64,000 bases of DNA. It comes from Paeniglutamicibacter terrestris. Its GTDB lineage: Bacteria; Actinomycetota; Actinomycetes; Actinomycetales; Micrococcaceae. Positions within the stretch are counted from its first letter, which is position 1. Each line of letters starts with the position of its first letter. Position numbers and translations under genes: made by a program. This document shows, in pieces, positions 35,734-43,946 of the stretch. The stretch spans positions 1 through 64,000 of the forward strand of contig NZ_JAAWVT010000005.1 in NCBI RefSeq assembly GCF_012271785.1, written 5' to 3'. Below the pieces are notes generated by a model. That model did not search any database and was not told the origin of the DNA. It saw only the letters and a program-made list of their open reading frames with translations.

Positions 35734-36720
35734 ATGTCCAAGCAAAACCTCCGGAGCCTTTCCGCCATCGCCTCCACAGCACTGCTCGCCGGGACCATCG
35801 CCCTGGCAGCTCCGCTGGCGGCCAACGCCGGGCCAACCGCCCAGGCCCCCACTGCGGCCACGGCACAGCCAGCCCCGGCCGACGGCACCGATACCCGCCG
35901 CACGGTCCTGTACTACCAAACCCAGTACCACGAGGGAACGTACGTTTCTCCGCTGCCGATGGTCCAGCGCCAGACCGGATTGACCGACCTGATCGTCGGG
36001 GCCATCCACGTCAACGAGACTCCCGGGGAGATCCGGCTGAACGACGACCTTCCCGCGGATGCCAAGTTCAACCGGATGTGGGACGAGCTCGGAACCATGC
36101 AGGATGCCGGTGTCGATGTGATCGGCATGCTCGGAGGTGCAGCCCGCGGGACCTTCGACCGCCTGGATCTGGACACCTTCGACACCTACTACCCGCACCT
36201 GCGCGAGATGGTGCAGACCTACGGGCTGGATGGACTGGACCTTGACGTTGAGGAAGACATGTCCCTGCCCGGGGTCATCAACCTGATCGACCAGCTCAAG
36301 GCCGACTTCGGCGAGGACTTCATCATCACTCTGGCCCCGGTGGCCACCGCACTGAAGGGCGGGACCAGCATCTCCGGGTTCAACTACGATGAGCTGTACG
36401 CAGCACGCGGCGCCGACATCGAGTGGTTCAACACGCAGTTCTACTGCGGCTGGGGAACCCTGGAAACAACCGCCGGCTACGACGCCATCATGGATTACGG
36501 CGTTTACCCGGCGGACAAGGTTGTTGCCGGAACGCTCACCGACCCGAGCCTATGCAGGGGGTACGTTGAGGTGGATACATTGGCCAAGACCGTCAAGGAG
36601 CTGAGTAACAAGTACCCGGAATTCGGCGGGGTCATGGGGTGGGAGTACTTCACCTCCCAGCCGGGCGGCACCACTAAGCCCTGGAAATGGGCGGAGATCA
36701 TCACCAAGGCGATGCGCTAG
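35734..36720 (+). CDS. secreted GH18 endo-beta-N-acetylglucosaminidase-like enzyme
   Basis: A 328-aa protein with a Sec signal peptide (~1-32, cleavage near ANA-G) and an Ala/Pro/Thr-rich linker to ~50. A glycoside hydrolase family 18 barrel follows. The catalytic DxxDxDxE motif is complete at 166-173 (DGLDLDVE), followed by FIITLAPVATAL. GH18 includes chitinases and N-glycan endo-beta-N-acetylglucosaminidases. The short single-domain form and the mannosidase-rich neighbourhood favour the latter, which cuts between the two core GlcNAc residues. An AAAGGAG RBS (35716-35722) precedes the ATG. This is the only clearly secreted hydrolase of the locus. Confidence 0.85.
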   Translation: MSKQNLRSLSAIASTALLAGTIALAAPLAANAGPTAQAPTAATAQPAPADGTDTRRTVLYYQTQYHEGTYVSPLPMVQRQTGLTDLIVGAIHVNETPGEIRLNDDLPADAKFNRMWDELGTMQDAGVDVIGMLGGAARGTFDRLDLDTFDTYYPHLREMVQTYGLDGLDLDVEEDMSLPGVINLIDQLKADFGEDFIITLAPVATALKGGTSISGFNYDELYAARGADIEWFNTQFYCGWGTLETTAGYDAIMDYGVYPADKVVAGTLTDPSLCRGYVEVDTLAKTVKELSNKYPEFGGVMGWEYFTSQPGGTTKPWKWAEIITKAMR

Positions 36721-36744
36721 CATCCGGCACGAGAAGGAATATCC

Positions 36745-37662
36745 ATGAGCAACACCGGGCAGACCCCGTTGGCCCTGGTGGGCCTAGACATTGGCGGCAC
36801 CAAGACGCACGCCATGCGCTGGAGTGGTGAAACGAAGCTCGCCGAGGCCAAGAGCGGCAGTGCCAACGTCCAGAACGTCAGTGTCGAGACCGCCAAGGCC
36901 AATATCGCCGAGGTATTCGCGGCGCTCGGGGCCGGCCATATCGACCGGGTCGTGGCCGGTGCCGGAGGCATCGACACCGAGTCGGACGCCGAGTTCCTGC
37001 GGTCCCTGATCGCGAGCCATGCCCCAGGCGCCGAGATCCTCGTGGTCCACGACACCCGGCTGATCCTGGCTGCGGGCCATGCCTCCACCGGCATGGCAGT
37101 GATCCTGGGCACCGGTTCGGCTGCCTGGGGCGTCAATGCCGAGGGCAAGGAGGGTCGGGCCGGGGGCTGGGGGTACCTGCTGGGGGACGAGGCCAGCGGC
37201 TACTGGATGGGGCGTGAAGCGGTGCGCCACACGCTTCGCGAGTTCAACCGGGGACAAGTTCCCGGCGAGCTGGGCCGCCGAGTGCTTGATGCCAACAACG
37301 TGGAATCCCCGGATGAGCTGATCGCGCTGTTCCACGGCGACACCGACCGCCGCTACTGGGCCCAGCAGTCCCCGCTGGTCTTCGAGGCCCTGCTGGCCGG
37401 GGACTCGGACAGCGCGGTGATCGTCGGGGAGGCGGTCAGGCACGTGTGCCGGATGCTCGGAGACCTCTCCGCCCTGCTGGAAACCAACGGACCTGTCATC
37501 ATCGGCGGTGGCGTGGGAACGCACCAGCCGGTCTTCCAGGAGAAACTGCGGGTGGCAATGGGTGCCATCGGGCTTGTTGACATCCGTTTTCTGGCCCTTG
37601 ACCCGGTGGAGGGGACGAAGTTCATTTCCGATCTCAGCCCCTTGCCCGCAAAAAACACCTAG
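36745..37662 (+). CDS. BadF-type N-acetylglucosamine kinase-like protein
   Basis: A 305-aa ASKHA-fold sugar kinase. The phosphate-1 loop GLDIGGTKTHAM, the GTGSAAWGVNAEG phosphate-2 loop, LLGDEASGYWMG and the adenosine motif IIGGGVG match the BadF/BadG/BcrA/BcrD ATPase family, which includes GlcNAc kinase. It lies 24 bases after the GH18 gene with an AAGGA RBS. Phosphorylating GlcNAc released from the glycan core by the GH5 enzyme would complete the pathway (inference). A 13-bp hairpin follows. Confidence 0.88.
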   Translation: MSNTGQTPLALVGLDIGGTKTHAMRWSGETKLAEAKSGSANVQNVSVETAKANIAEVFAALGAGHIDRVVAGAGGIDTESDAEFLRSLIASHAPGAEILVVHDTRLILAAGHASTGMAVILGTGSAAWGVNAEGKEGRAGGWGYLLGDEASGYWMGREAVRHTLREFNRGQVPGELGRRVLDANNVESPDELIALFHGDTDRRYWAQQSPLVFEALLAGDSDSAVIVGEAVRHVCRMLGDLSALLETNGPVIIGGGVGTHQPVFQEKLRVAMGAIGLVDIRFLALDPVEGTKFISDLSPLPAKNT

Positions 37663-37682
37663 ACAGCGCCAACCGCACATAA

Positions 37683-37725
37683 CTGCGCCCTCCGGCCTCC
37701 CGTCAGCGGGAACCGGAGGGCGCAG
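37683..37725. terminator. hairpin between the convergent kinase and MFS genes
   Basis: A 13-bp perfect stem (37683-37695 with 37713-37725), 20 bases after the kinase stop and 27 bases from the stop of the convergent MFS gene. There is no long T-tract. It probably acts for both directions. Confidence 0.6.
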
Positions 37726-37752
37726 TGGTGCGGTCCAAGACATTGGGCGGGC

Positions 37753-39102
37753 CTATTGCAGTGCACGGCCTTTGGTCTCGGGAGCGAAGAACGCCATCAG
37801 GATGACCGCCGCGACCACGAGGGCTCCCGCAGCGAGGAACAAATTACCGAGGCCGAAGACTGGCCACAACGCGGCAAAAAGTAGAGGACCAAAGCCTGCG
37901 CCCAATCTGCTGAATGACGAAGCCCAGCCGAAGCCCGAACTGCGCAATTCCGTGGGGTAAAGCTCTGAAATATAGGCATACAGCACCGGGATGGCAACCT
38001 GAATGACAACGCCAAAGACCAACATCCAGACCAGTGCGATGGTTGGGGCGTTGATGGTCACTGCCACCAGAACCAAAATGAAGGCAGATAGAGGGCCAGT
38101 GACGCCCAGCAACCATTTGCGGCCAACCTTTTCGACCAACAGCGCCGCAATGGCGACACCGATCAAGCCCATTAGCGCCATCACCGAAGTCATGAAGAGG
38201 GCCGTGGATTGCGCCATGCCAGCATCGGACAGGATGGAAGGCATCCATGTCAGTGCCAGGTAATAAACCAAGAGGATGGTCAAGAACAATGACCAAGAAA
38301 CCAATGTGATCTTGGGGCTGAATCGCCAGACTTTCACCAGCTGATCGAGCCAAGACCCGGCCGAGAGACGAGGAGCCGACGCCGGATCCGGCAGGGTATA
38401 GGGTTTGGCCTCGGCACCTGTTCGGGTGACCAAATCATCAATGACCTTGGCCGCCTTGTCACGTTGGCCGGCGCGGACCAGATAGAGCGGTGACTCCGGA
38501 ACACTTCTGCGGATCCAAAACACCAGTAGGGCAGGAAGCACCATGACGGCAAGAATGAGTCGCCAATTACCCGTGGTTGCTTGAACCCAGCCGGAAATGA
38601 AGAATGAGAGCGCAGCGCCAATTGGCCACCACCCATCCATTGCGGTGAGCACCCGTCCCCGTTGTTTGGCTGGGGTGAACTCACCCACGAGAGCGTAATC
38701 AACCGGGATGCAGCCACCCAGACCCACTCCGGCAATAAAGCGGAAGGCAACGAACCAAGCGAAGCTGGGAGCCAGGGCACCCGCCACGGTGAAGATCGAA
38801 AAGATCAGTAGCGTCCAAGTGAATGCCTTTTTGCGCCCGATTTTATCCGCAATGGTTCCCCAGAGGAACGCGCCAAGCGCCATACCCAGCAGGTTACCCG
38901 TGCCTAGGAGGGCCGCGGTGGTGCGGTCCAGACCCCACTCCGCGGCGACCAAAGGAATGAGCGCGCCATTGAGCGTGACATCCCAGGCATCAAACATGAA
39001 TCCCAGTCCACCAATGACAAATATCTTCCCCTGGACACCCCACTTCCACGGGAGATTCTGGACGATTGACTCGCCAGTGGGGAGCTTGAGGTAGTTGTTC
39101 AT
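37753..39102 (-). CDS. MFS transporter (metabolite:H+ symporter, sugar-porter/NiaP-like)
   Basis: A 449-aa major facilitator with 12 helices. It has the loop 2-3 signature GTIADKIGRKKAF, the loop motif VGEFTPAKQRGRVLTAMDGWW, and PESPLYLVRAGQ before the central loop. This places it in the SV2/NiaP-like metabolite:H+ symporter group. An AAAAGG RBS lies ~6 bases before ATG 39102, better than the frame's earlier start at 39207. The substrate (aromatic acid, nicotinate or sugar) cannot be told. It is probably not part of the glycan operon, being convergent to it. Confidence 0.9.
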   Translation of the reverse strand: MNNYLKLPTGESIVQNLPWKWGVQGKIFVIGGLGFMFDAWDVTLNGALIPLVAAEWGLDRTTAALLGTGNLLGMALGAFLWGTIADKIGRKKAFTWTLLIFSIFTVAGALAPSFAWFVAFRFIAGVGLGGCIPVDYALVGEFTPAKQRGRVLTAMDGWWPIGAALSFFISGWVQATTGNWRLILAVMVLPALLVFWIRRSVPESPLYLVRAGQRDKAAKVIDDLVTRTGAEAKPYTLPDPASAPRLSAGSWLDQLVKVWRFSPKITLVSWSLFLTILLVYYLALTWMPSILSDAGMAQSTALFMTSVMALMGLIGVAIAALLVEKVGRKWLLGVTGPLSAFILVLVAVTINAPTIALVWMLVFGVVIQVAIPVLYAYISELYPTELRSSGFGWASSFSRLGAGFGPLLFAALWPVFGLGNLFLAAGALVVAAVILMAFFAPETKGRALQ

Positions 39103-39360
39103 GAGAGGCCTTTTGACAGGTGCGGTTTGGCGCGGGACGAGTTGAGCTATGAAGGCTGGGCAGTACGTGCGGCGTGGGAGGAACCGGTCCTCTGCAACCG
39201 GGATCAACGCTACGCGCTGAATAGGGATTGCACAGAATATCCCTTGACATTTTCTTGCTTCTTGTGTCGTGAAACGGCAAATTCTGGAGGTTCAGATTTT
39301 GATTCAGACCCGTGTGCAAAGGCTGTTCCGGTGCAGAGCATCCCGGGGTAGGCTCTGAAT

Positions 39361-40107
39361 ATGGGAGTAGATTGGACCGCTCTCGAAGAGGCGATACGGG
39401 TGTCGGCTCTTCGCCAGGCGGAAGAGATTATTAACCACCACCCGGACGAAGTGTTCTACGCGATCGCCCTCGATGGGGTGAGTGCCGACGAAACCGATCA
39501 TATCGATTTGCCGGTTCTGGCCCTGAACTCCGAACAAGCACTAACACGTGCCCTCAGCGGCGACGACGTGGAAATAGTTGAAGAGGACTTCGACGACGAG
39601 AACGACGAAGAAGGCTTCGAGGAACGTGCCGACGGTGATGACAATGGGTCCGACCGGGACACGCATCTCCACGACAACGATGTGATTCGTGATGAAGACG
39701 ACGATGAAGACGACGTTCCCATCGATGATGATGACGATGAAGATATCGACGAGGTGCTGAAGGAATTTGACGCCCTGACTTCCGATGCGGAACAGGGCTA
39801 TTTCTCTTCCAAATGGAATCCAGCGGACTGGCAGTGGAGTCCCATTGAGCTCTTTGACGAGTCAGCAACGTCTCTTTGGAATCAGGCGCTGACCAGTGTG
39901 GCCAAAGATCATGGCTGGGAGAAGACCAACCAGCTGTATTACGAAATGCTCATCCGCATCACCGAATCGTTGCGCTCAGCCCTTGCCAAAGGGCGAAACG
40001 CGGATATCGTCGTCTACCTTTCCGACGAGGAGCATGGCGATGCCTTGCTGCGAAGGTGCCTTACCGACACTCAGCTGGCGAAACACTTCCCGGAACTCGC
40101 GCATTAG
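39361..40107 (+). CDS. DUF4303-like protein with a long acidic insertion
   Basis: A 248-aa protein. Its start (residues ~15-65: VFYAIALDG through LALNSEQAL) and end (~145-248: KWNPADWQWSPIELFDES, LYYEMLIRITESLRSAL, DIVVYLSDEEHGDALL) resemble the two halves of a DUF4303 domain, a family including polymorphic-toxin immunity proteins. Between them, residues ~68-132 are almost all Asp and Glu and probably disordered. It ends with a 4-base overlap with the convergent anti-sigma gene. No toxin gene is adjacent. The function is unknown and the domain call is from pattern memory. Confidence 0.65.
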   Translation: MGVDWTALEEAIRVSALRQAEEIINHHPDEVFYAIALDGVSADETDHIDLPVLALNSEQALTRALSGDDVEIVEEDFDDENDEEGFEERADGDDNGSDRDTHLHDNDVIRDEDDDEDDVPIDDDDDEDIDEVLKEFDALTSDAEQGYFSSKWNPADWQWSPIELFDESATSLWNQALTSVAKDHGWEKTNQLYYEMLIRITESLRSALAKGRNADIVVYLSDEEHGDALLRRCLTDTQLAKHFPELAH

Positions 40108-40772
40108 CCCGGCAGCTGCGCAGGACCTTCCGGGAGGCTGAGTTCGGCGAGGATCCTTGAATCCAGGTCGCGCAGCTGGATTGTCGAGATGCGTCCCAGC
40201 TCCGTGGGCACGGCCCCGCTCAGACGGGCCGTGCCCGTTTTCGTGGCGCTCCAGGAGCCAGCCCTGTCGACCTGGCCGGAGCGATCGACCACCCACAGCG
40301 AAAGCGTCCCGCTGGTGGGCAATTCGGTGCCACTGAATTGCAGCTCGGTGCCCCAGGCCTTGGCATTCAATCCCAGATCCACGCGCGGCCCGGCGGCCGA
40401 GACCACCTCGTAGCTGGCATCGGGTGCGGGCGCGGGACGCAGCACCGGCGCCAGGAACACGCCCCCGGCCACGGATGCGGCGACCGCCGCCACCGCTGCG
40501 GTACCCAGCAGGGCGCGACGGGTTCGGCGCCTGGCCCGCAGTCGGTCCAGGAGTTCGACCCCGGGATCCGAAACCGTGACGGTGGGCTTAGCGAACAACA
40601 GCGCCTGGGCCGCCTGCGTATCCAATGCGCCAAGCCGCGTTGTCACCGGGGCAAAGGAGACAAGCTCCTCGCGGCATTGCTGGCAGATGGCCAGGTGCGC
40701 CTCGAAGTCACGTGCCTCGTCGGGGTCAAGCCCGCCCAACGCATAGGCACCCAGGTCCATGTGCTCGTTCAC
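40104..40772 (-). CDS. zinc-motif anti-sigma factor (RskA-like C-terminal domain)
   Basis: A 222-aa membrane anti-sigma factor. The N-terminal ZAS domain has the His-x3-Cys-x2-Cys motif (His26, Cys30, Cys33 in AHLAICQQC). A transmembrane helix lies at ~88-110, and an external RskA-type domain contains the GTLSLWVVDRSGQ and GRISTIQLRDLDSR blocks. The GTG start at 40772 overlaps the stop of the sigma gene, with GGGGGTGG just upstream; ATG 40760 is an alternative. It should hold the co-transcribed ECF sigma factor inactive at the membrane until a signal arrives. Confidence 0.88.
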   Translation of the reverse strand: MNEHMDLGAYALGGLDPDEARDFEAHLAICQQCREELVSFAPVTTRLGALDTQAAQALLFAKPTVTVSDPGVELLDRLRARRRTRRALLGTAAVAAVAASVAGGVFLAPVLRPAPAPDASYEVVSAAGPRVDLGLNAKAWGTELQFSGTELPTSGTLSLWVVDRSGQVDRAGSWSATKTGTARLSGAVPTELGRISTIQLRDLDSRILAELSLPEGPAQLPG

Positions 40773-41302
40773 TGTTCCACCCCCATTTCTGCCAAGATCC
40801 CGCGAAGGGCCCTCAGCGCGTAGTACGCCCGTGATTTCACCGTGCCCTGGGGGATCCCCAAGCTTGAGGCCGTTTGGGCCACCGTGGAACCTAGATAATG
40901 CATGTGGATCACCACCTGCCGATGTTCTAGGGTCAAACGCATTAAGGCCTCTTCCATGAGAATCCTGTCCAGGACCGCTTCCATGCCCGCAAGAGCGCCC
41001 GCAGCCTCGGGATCTTGGTCGCCCAGCGCCGAAGCGGAAATCCGTGCGGCGGCTCGGCGGTGCCGGTCGATGATCACGTTGCGCGCGGTGGCAAACAAGT
41101 AGCTGCGCAGCGATCCGGTCAACTCCGGGGCGGCCTTCCACACCTTGAGCACGGTTTCCTGCACCACGTCGTCCGCCTCGTCGCGGTCGGAGGCTACACG
41201 CAGCACAAAGCGTCGGAGGTCCTCTCCGTGGTCGCGGTAGATGTCCGACACCGCTTGCGCATCTAGTGGCACATGGGGTCCATTGGGTCTCTTCGGGAAC
41301 AT
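40769..41302 (-). CDS. ECF RNA polymerase sigma factor (RpoE-like)
   Basis: A 177-aa group IV sigma factor. Region 2 (YRDHGEDLRRFVLRVASDRD through SLRSYLFATARNVIIDRHRR) and region 4 (RQVVIHMHYLGSTVAQTASS, GIPQGTVKSRAYYALRAL) are both complete. It overlaps the anti-sigma gene by 4 bases. The ATG at 41302 lies only ~12 bases downstream of the predicted -10 box, so the mRNA is probably leaderless. The promoter is nearly a mirror image of that of the divergent lipoprotein gene, implying autoregulation (inference). Confidence 0.9.
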   Translation of the reverse strand: MFPKRPNGPHVPLDAQAVSDIYRDHGEDLRRFVLRVASDRDEADDVVQETVLKVWKAAPELTGSLRSYLFATARNVIIDRHRRAAARISASALGDQDPEAAGALAGMEAVLDRILMEEALMRLTLEHRQVVIHMHYLGSTVAQTASSLGIPQGTVKSRAYYALRALRGILAEMGVEQ

Positions 41303-41313
41303 GGGTTCACCCC

Positions 41314-41344
41314 ACTAAGACGCATCGTTACTTCAATCGGTTCA
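41314..41344 (-). promoter_or_regulatory. predicted ECF promoter of the sigma/anti-sigma operon
   Basis: Read on the minus strand: TGAACC (41344-41339), a 16-base spacer, CGTCTTAGT (41322-41314). GAAC-type -35 and CGTC-type -10 boxes are usual for ECF sigma factors. Boxes and spacing are identical to those of the divergent lipoprotein promoter at 41384-41414. Confidence 0.75.
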
Positions 41345-41383
41345 ACCACGTTCCAAGTATGCGCAGAAAAGTTGGCCACGGTG

Positions 41384-41414
41384 TGAACCCCAACACACCT
41401 TGATGCGTCTTAGT
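41384..41414 (+). promoter_or_regulatory. predicted ECF promoter of the divergent lipoprotein gene
   Basis: TGAACC (41384-41389), a 16-base spacer, CGTCTTAGT (41406-41414), about 100 bases before the lipoprotein ATG. It is the exact counterpart of the minus-strand promoter at 41314-41344. Together they form a 13-bp inverted repeat (41314-41326 and 41402-41414). Confidence 0.75.
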
Positions 41415-41517
41415 CAGTGAGAGATGCCTCGGGAGTACCTGAAACCAGCCCCCGGGGAGCTCCTGGCCCCCAGGCAACGGGGGCCCACGTCCCGCCCCAA
41501 GTGTTAGGAATTGCATC

Positions 41518-42045
41518 ATGAACCCGAAGAACCACACCAAGACCGCGGCCGCTGCACTTTTCCTCGGCGCAGCGCTGCTGCTGTCGGGCTGCGCCGACAC
41601 CACCACCCCGGGACAAAGCCCCGCCGCAACGTCGCCCGACACCGGCGGCGGATACGAGGCACCGGCACCCAGCGCCTCGGACACGGCGATGGCCGGCACG
41701 GATCTGAAGACCGCCCAGACAAGCCTGGGCAATATCGTGGTGGATGCAAAGGGCATCAGCCTGTACGTCTTCACCAAGGATGCCAAAGGCACCAAAACCA
41801 GCGCATGCACCGGAGAATGCCTGAATGCTTGGCCCATCGCCACCACCGCCAATGCCACGCCGACGATGGACGGTGTCACCGGAGAAGTGGGAACCATCAC
41901 TAGTCCCGACGGTCAGAAGCAACTGACGCTTAACGGCATGCCGCTGTACTACTTCTCGCAGGATACAAAGCCCGGGGATACCTTGGGTCAAGCGGTGCAA
42001 GGGATCTGGTACGTGGTCACGCCCGAGGGCGAAATGGTCAAGTAA
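41518..42045 (+). CDS. COG4315-type lipoprotein with two secreted repeats
   Basis: A 175-aa lipoprotein with lipobox LLSGC (Cys25), a Thr/Pro/Ser/Ala-rich linker to ~60, and two copies of the secreted repeat common in actinobacterial lipoproteins. The first is ISLYVFTKD with SACTGECLNAWPI; the second is MPLYYFSQDTKPGDTLGQAV and GIWYVVTPEG. Two Cys in CTGEC may form a disulfide. Function is unknown. The gene is divergent from the ECF sigma operon and has the same promoter boxes, so it is probably the sigma factor's direct target. Confidence 0.88.
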   Translation: MNPKNHTKTAAAALFLGAALLLSGCADTTTPGQSPAATSPDTGGGYEAPAPSASDTAMAGTDLKTAQTSLGNIVVDAKGISLYVFTKDAKGTKTSACTGECLNAWPIATTANATPTMDGVTGEVGTITSPDGQKQLTLNGMPLYYFSQDTKPGDTLGQAVQGIWYVVTPEGEMVK

Positions 42046-42132
42046 CCCCGCCGCCACACAAGCGGGCTGCCGTGGGGCTGGGCGCTAAGATGGGACCTGC
42101 ACCCCCCTCAAACTGCACCATGGGAGACCCTT

Positions 42133-43800
42133 GTGAGCCGTATTGTCCTTGATCGCGTCCCGATTCGACGGGCTCTGATTTCCGTCTATGACAAGAACGG
42201 ATTGGAGGAACTGGCAACAGGCCTGCACGCCGCAGGAGTCGCACTGGTCTCCACCGGTTCCACGGCCAAGCGCATTGCCGCCGCCGGAATCCCTGTCACC
42301 GAGGTTGAGGAAGTTACCGGCTCCCCGGAGATGCTTGACGGTCGAGTCAAGACCCTGCACCCGCGTGTACACGGCGGAATCCTTGCCGACCGTCGCGTGC
42401 CGGAACACATGAAAACTCTCGACGACATGCAGATCGAGGCCTTCGACCTCGTCGTGGTGAACCTTTACCCGTTCGTCGACACCGTTCGCTCCGGCGCGGA
42501 AAATGACGCAGTCGTTGAGCAGATCGACATCGGCGGACCCGCCATGGTGCGTTCGGCAGCCAAGAACCACGCGGCCGTCTCCATCGTCGTTGACCCGGCC
42601 TACTACTCCGAGGTCATCGCCGCAGCATCGGTCGGTGGCTTCGATCTGAAGTCCCGTCAGCGTCTGGCCGCCAAGGCCTTCGCTCACACGGCAGCCTATG
42701 ACACCGCTGTCGCTTCGTGGACCGCAGCGCAGTTCCTCGACGAGGACGGCGACGGAGTCATCGACTGGCCCGCATACTCGGGTTTGGCCCTGGAACGCTC
42801 AGAGGTTTTGCGCTACGGCGAAAACCCGCACCAGCAGGCAGCTCTCTACGTGGACAAGGCAGCACCGGCCGGCATCGCCCAGGCCGACCAGCTCCACGGC
42901 AAGGCCATGAGCTACAACAACTACGTTGACGCCGATGCGGCATTGCGCGCAGCCTTCGACTTCGAGGCCCCGGCCGTCGCAGTGATTAAGCACGCCAACC
43001 CGTGTGGCGTCGCAGTGGCTTCGGCCGATGCAACGGATCCGATCGCCGACGCTCACGCCAAGGCTCATGCAACGGACCCGCTCTCCGCCTTCGGTGGTGT
43101 TATTGCCGCGAACCGCACCGTGACCGCCGGCATGGCCAACACCATCAAGGACATCTTCACCGAGGTTGTTATTGCGCCGGACTTCGCGCCGGAAGCGGTG
43201 GAAATCCTCTCCAAGAAGAAGAACATCCGTCTGCTGGCCCTGCCCGAGGGCTACGGCCGCTACCCGAGCGAAATTCGCCAGGTTTCCGGCGGAGTGCTCG
43301 TCCAGGTATCGGATAAGGTCGACGCCGATGGCGACGACTCGGCAAACTGGACCCTGGCAGCAGGCGAAGCAGCCGACGCTGCCACCCTTACGGACCTGGC
43401 CTTCGCTTGGACCGCAGTGCGTGCCGCGAAGTCTAATGCCATCCTGCTTGCCAACAACGGTGCAGCAGTGGGCATCGGCATGGGGCAGGTCAACCGCGTT
43501 GACTCCTGCAAGCTGGCCGTAGAGCGCGCCAACACCCTGGGCGTCACCGTGGAGTCCACGGTAGATGCAGCCGGCGGCGCTTCCGGAGCCGAGGGTGTTT
43601 CTGCCGAACGCGCCCGCGGTGCGGTGGCTGCATCGGATGCCTTCTTCCCGTTTGCCGACGGTCTGCAGATCCTCTTGGACGCCGGTGTGCGTGCAGTGGT
43701 GCAGCCCGGCGGATCGGTCCGCGATGAAGAGGTCATTGCCGCAGCAAACGCGGCCGGCATCACCATGTACTTCACCGGTGCACGCCACTTCTTCCACTAG
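42133..43800 (+). CDS. purH: bifunctional AICAR transformylase / IMP cyclohydrolase
   Basis: A 555-aa PurH catalysing the last two steps of IMP synthesis. The N-terminal MGS-like cyclohydrolase domain ([37 protein letters not shown]) is followed by the transformylase domain ([38 protein letters not shown]). The start is GTG 42133. It ends at a T-tailed terminator (43831-43875). In relatives it directly follows purN; here purN is at 21007. Confidence 0.96.
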   Translation: MSRIVLDRVPIRRALISVYDKNGLEELATGLHAAGVALVSTGSTAKRIAAAGIPVTEVEEVTGSPEMLDGRVKTLHPRVHGGILADRRVPEHMKTLDDMQIEAFDLVVVNLYPFVDTVRSGAENDAVVEQIDIGGPAMVRSAAKNHAAVSIVVDPAYYSEVIAAASVGGFDLKSRQRLAAKAFAHTAAYDTAVASWTAAQFLDEDGDGVIDWPAYSGLALERSEVLRYGENPHQQAALYVDKAAPAGIAQADQLHGKAMSYNNYVDADAALRAAFDFEAPAVAVIKHANPCGVAVASADATDPIADAHAKAHATDPLSAFGGVIAANRTVTAGMANTIKDIFTEVVIAPDFAPEAVEILSKKKNIRLLALPEGYGRYPSEIRQVSGGVLVQVSDKVDADGDDSANWTLAAGEAADAATLTDLAFAWTAVRAAKSNAILLANNGAAVGIGMGQVNRVDSCKLAVERANTLGVTVESTVDAAGGASGAEGVSAERARGAVAASDAFFPFADGLQILLDAGVRAVVQPGGSVRDEEVIAAANAAGITMYFTGARHFFH

Positions 43801-43830
43801 AGAAAACGTCACTGATCACCAGTGATCATG

Positions 43831-43875
43831 CTGCCGCCGTTTTTCCCTGCACAGGGGAAAGCGGTGGCAGTTTTT
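43831..43875 (+). terminator. Rho-independent terminator of purH
   Basis: An interrupted GC-rich stem pairing CTGCC (43831-43835) with GGCAG (43866-43870) and an inner CCC/GGG helix, followed directly by TTTTT. Confidence 0.8.
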
Positions 43876-43876
43876 C

Positions 43877-43929
43877 GTTGACCATGGTGGCCCCGGGCGA
43901 ATTCTTCGCCCGGGGCCACCATGGTCAAC
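43877..43929 (-). terminator. 25-bp perfect hairpin after the DHA2 efflux gene
   Basis: Perfect 25-bp arms (43877-43901 and 43905-43929) with a 3-base loop, directly beside the purH terminator and 17 bases beyond the stop of the leftward MFS gene. There is no T-run on the minus side. Confidence 0.6.
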
Positions 43930-43946
43930 GGCTGTTGAGGTGTTCG

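Noticed and set aside
41300-41420. 13-bp inverted repeat read as an IS end or attachment site
   Set aside because: Each arm is exactly a -10 box with a matching -35 box 16 bases away, so mirrored promoters explain it better.
42799-43812. 337-aa minus-strand ORF opposite purH
   Set aside because: Shadow frame of purH, Cys/Gly/Val-rich without motifs.
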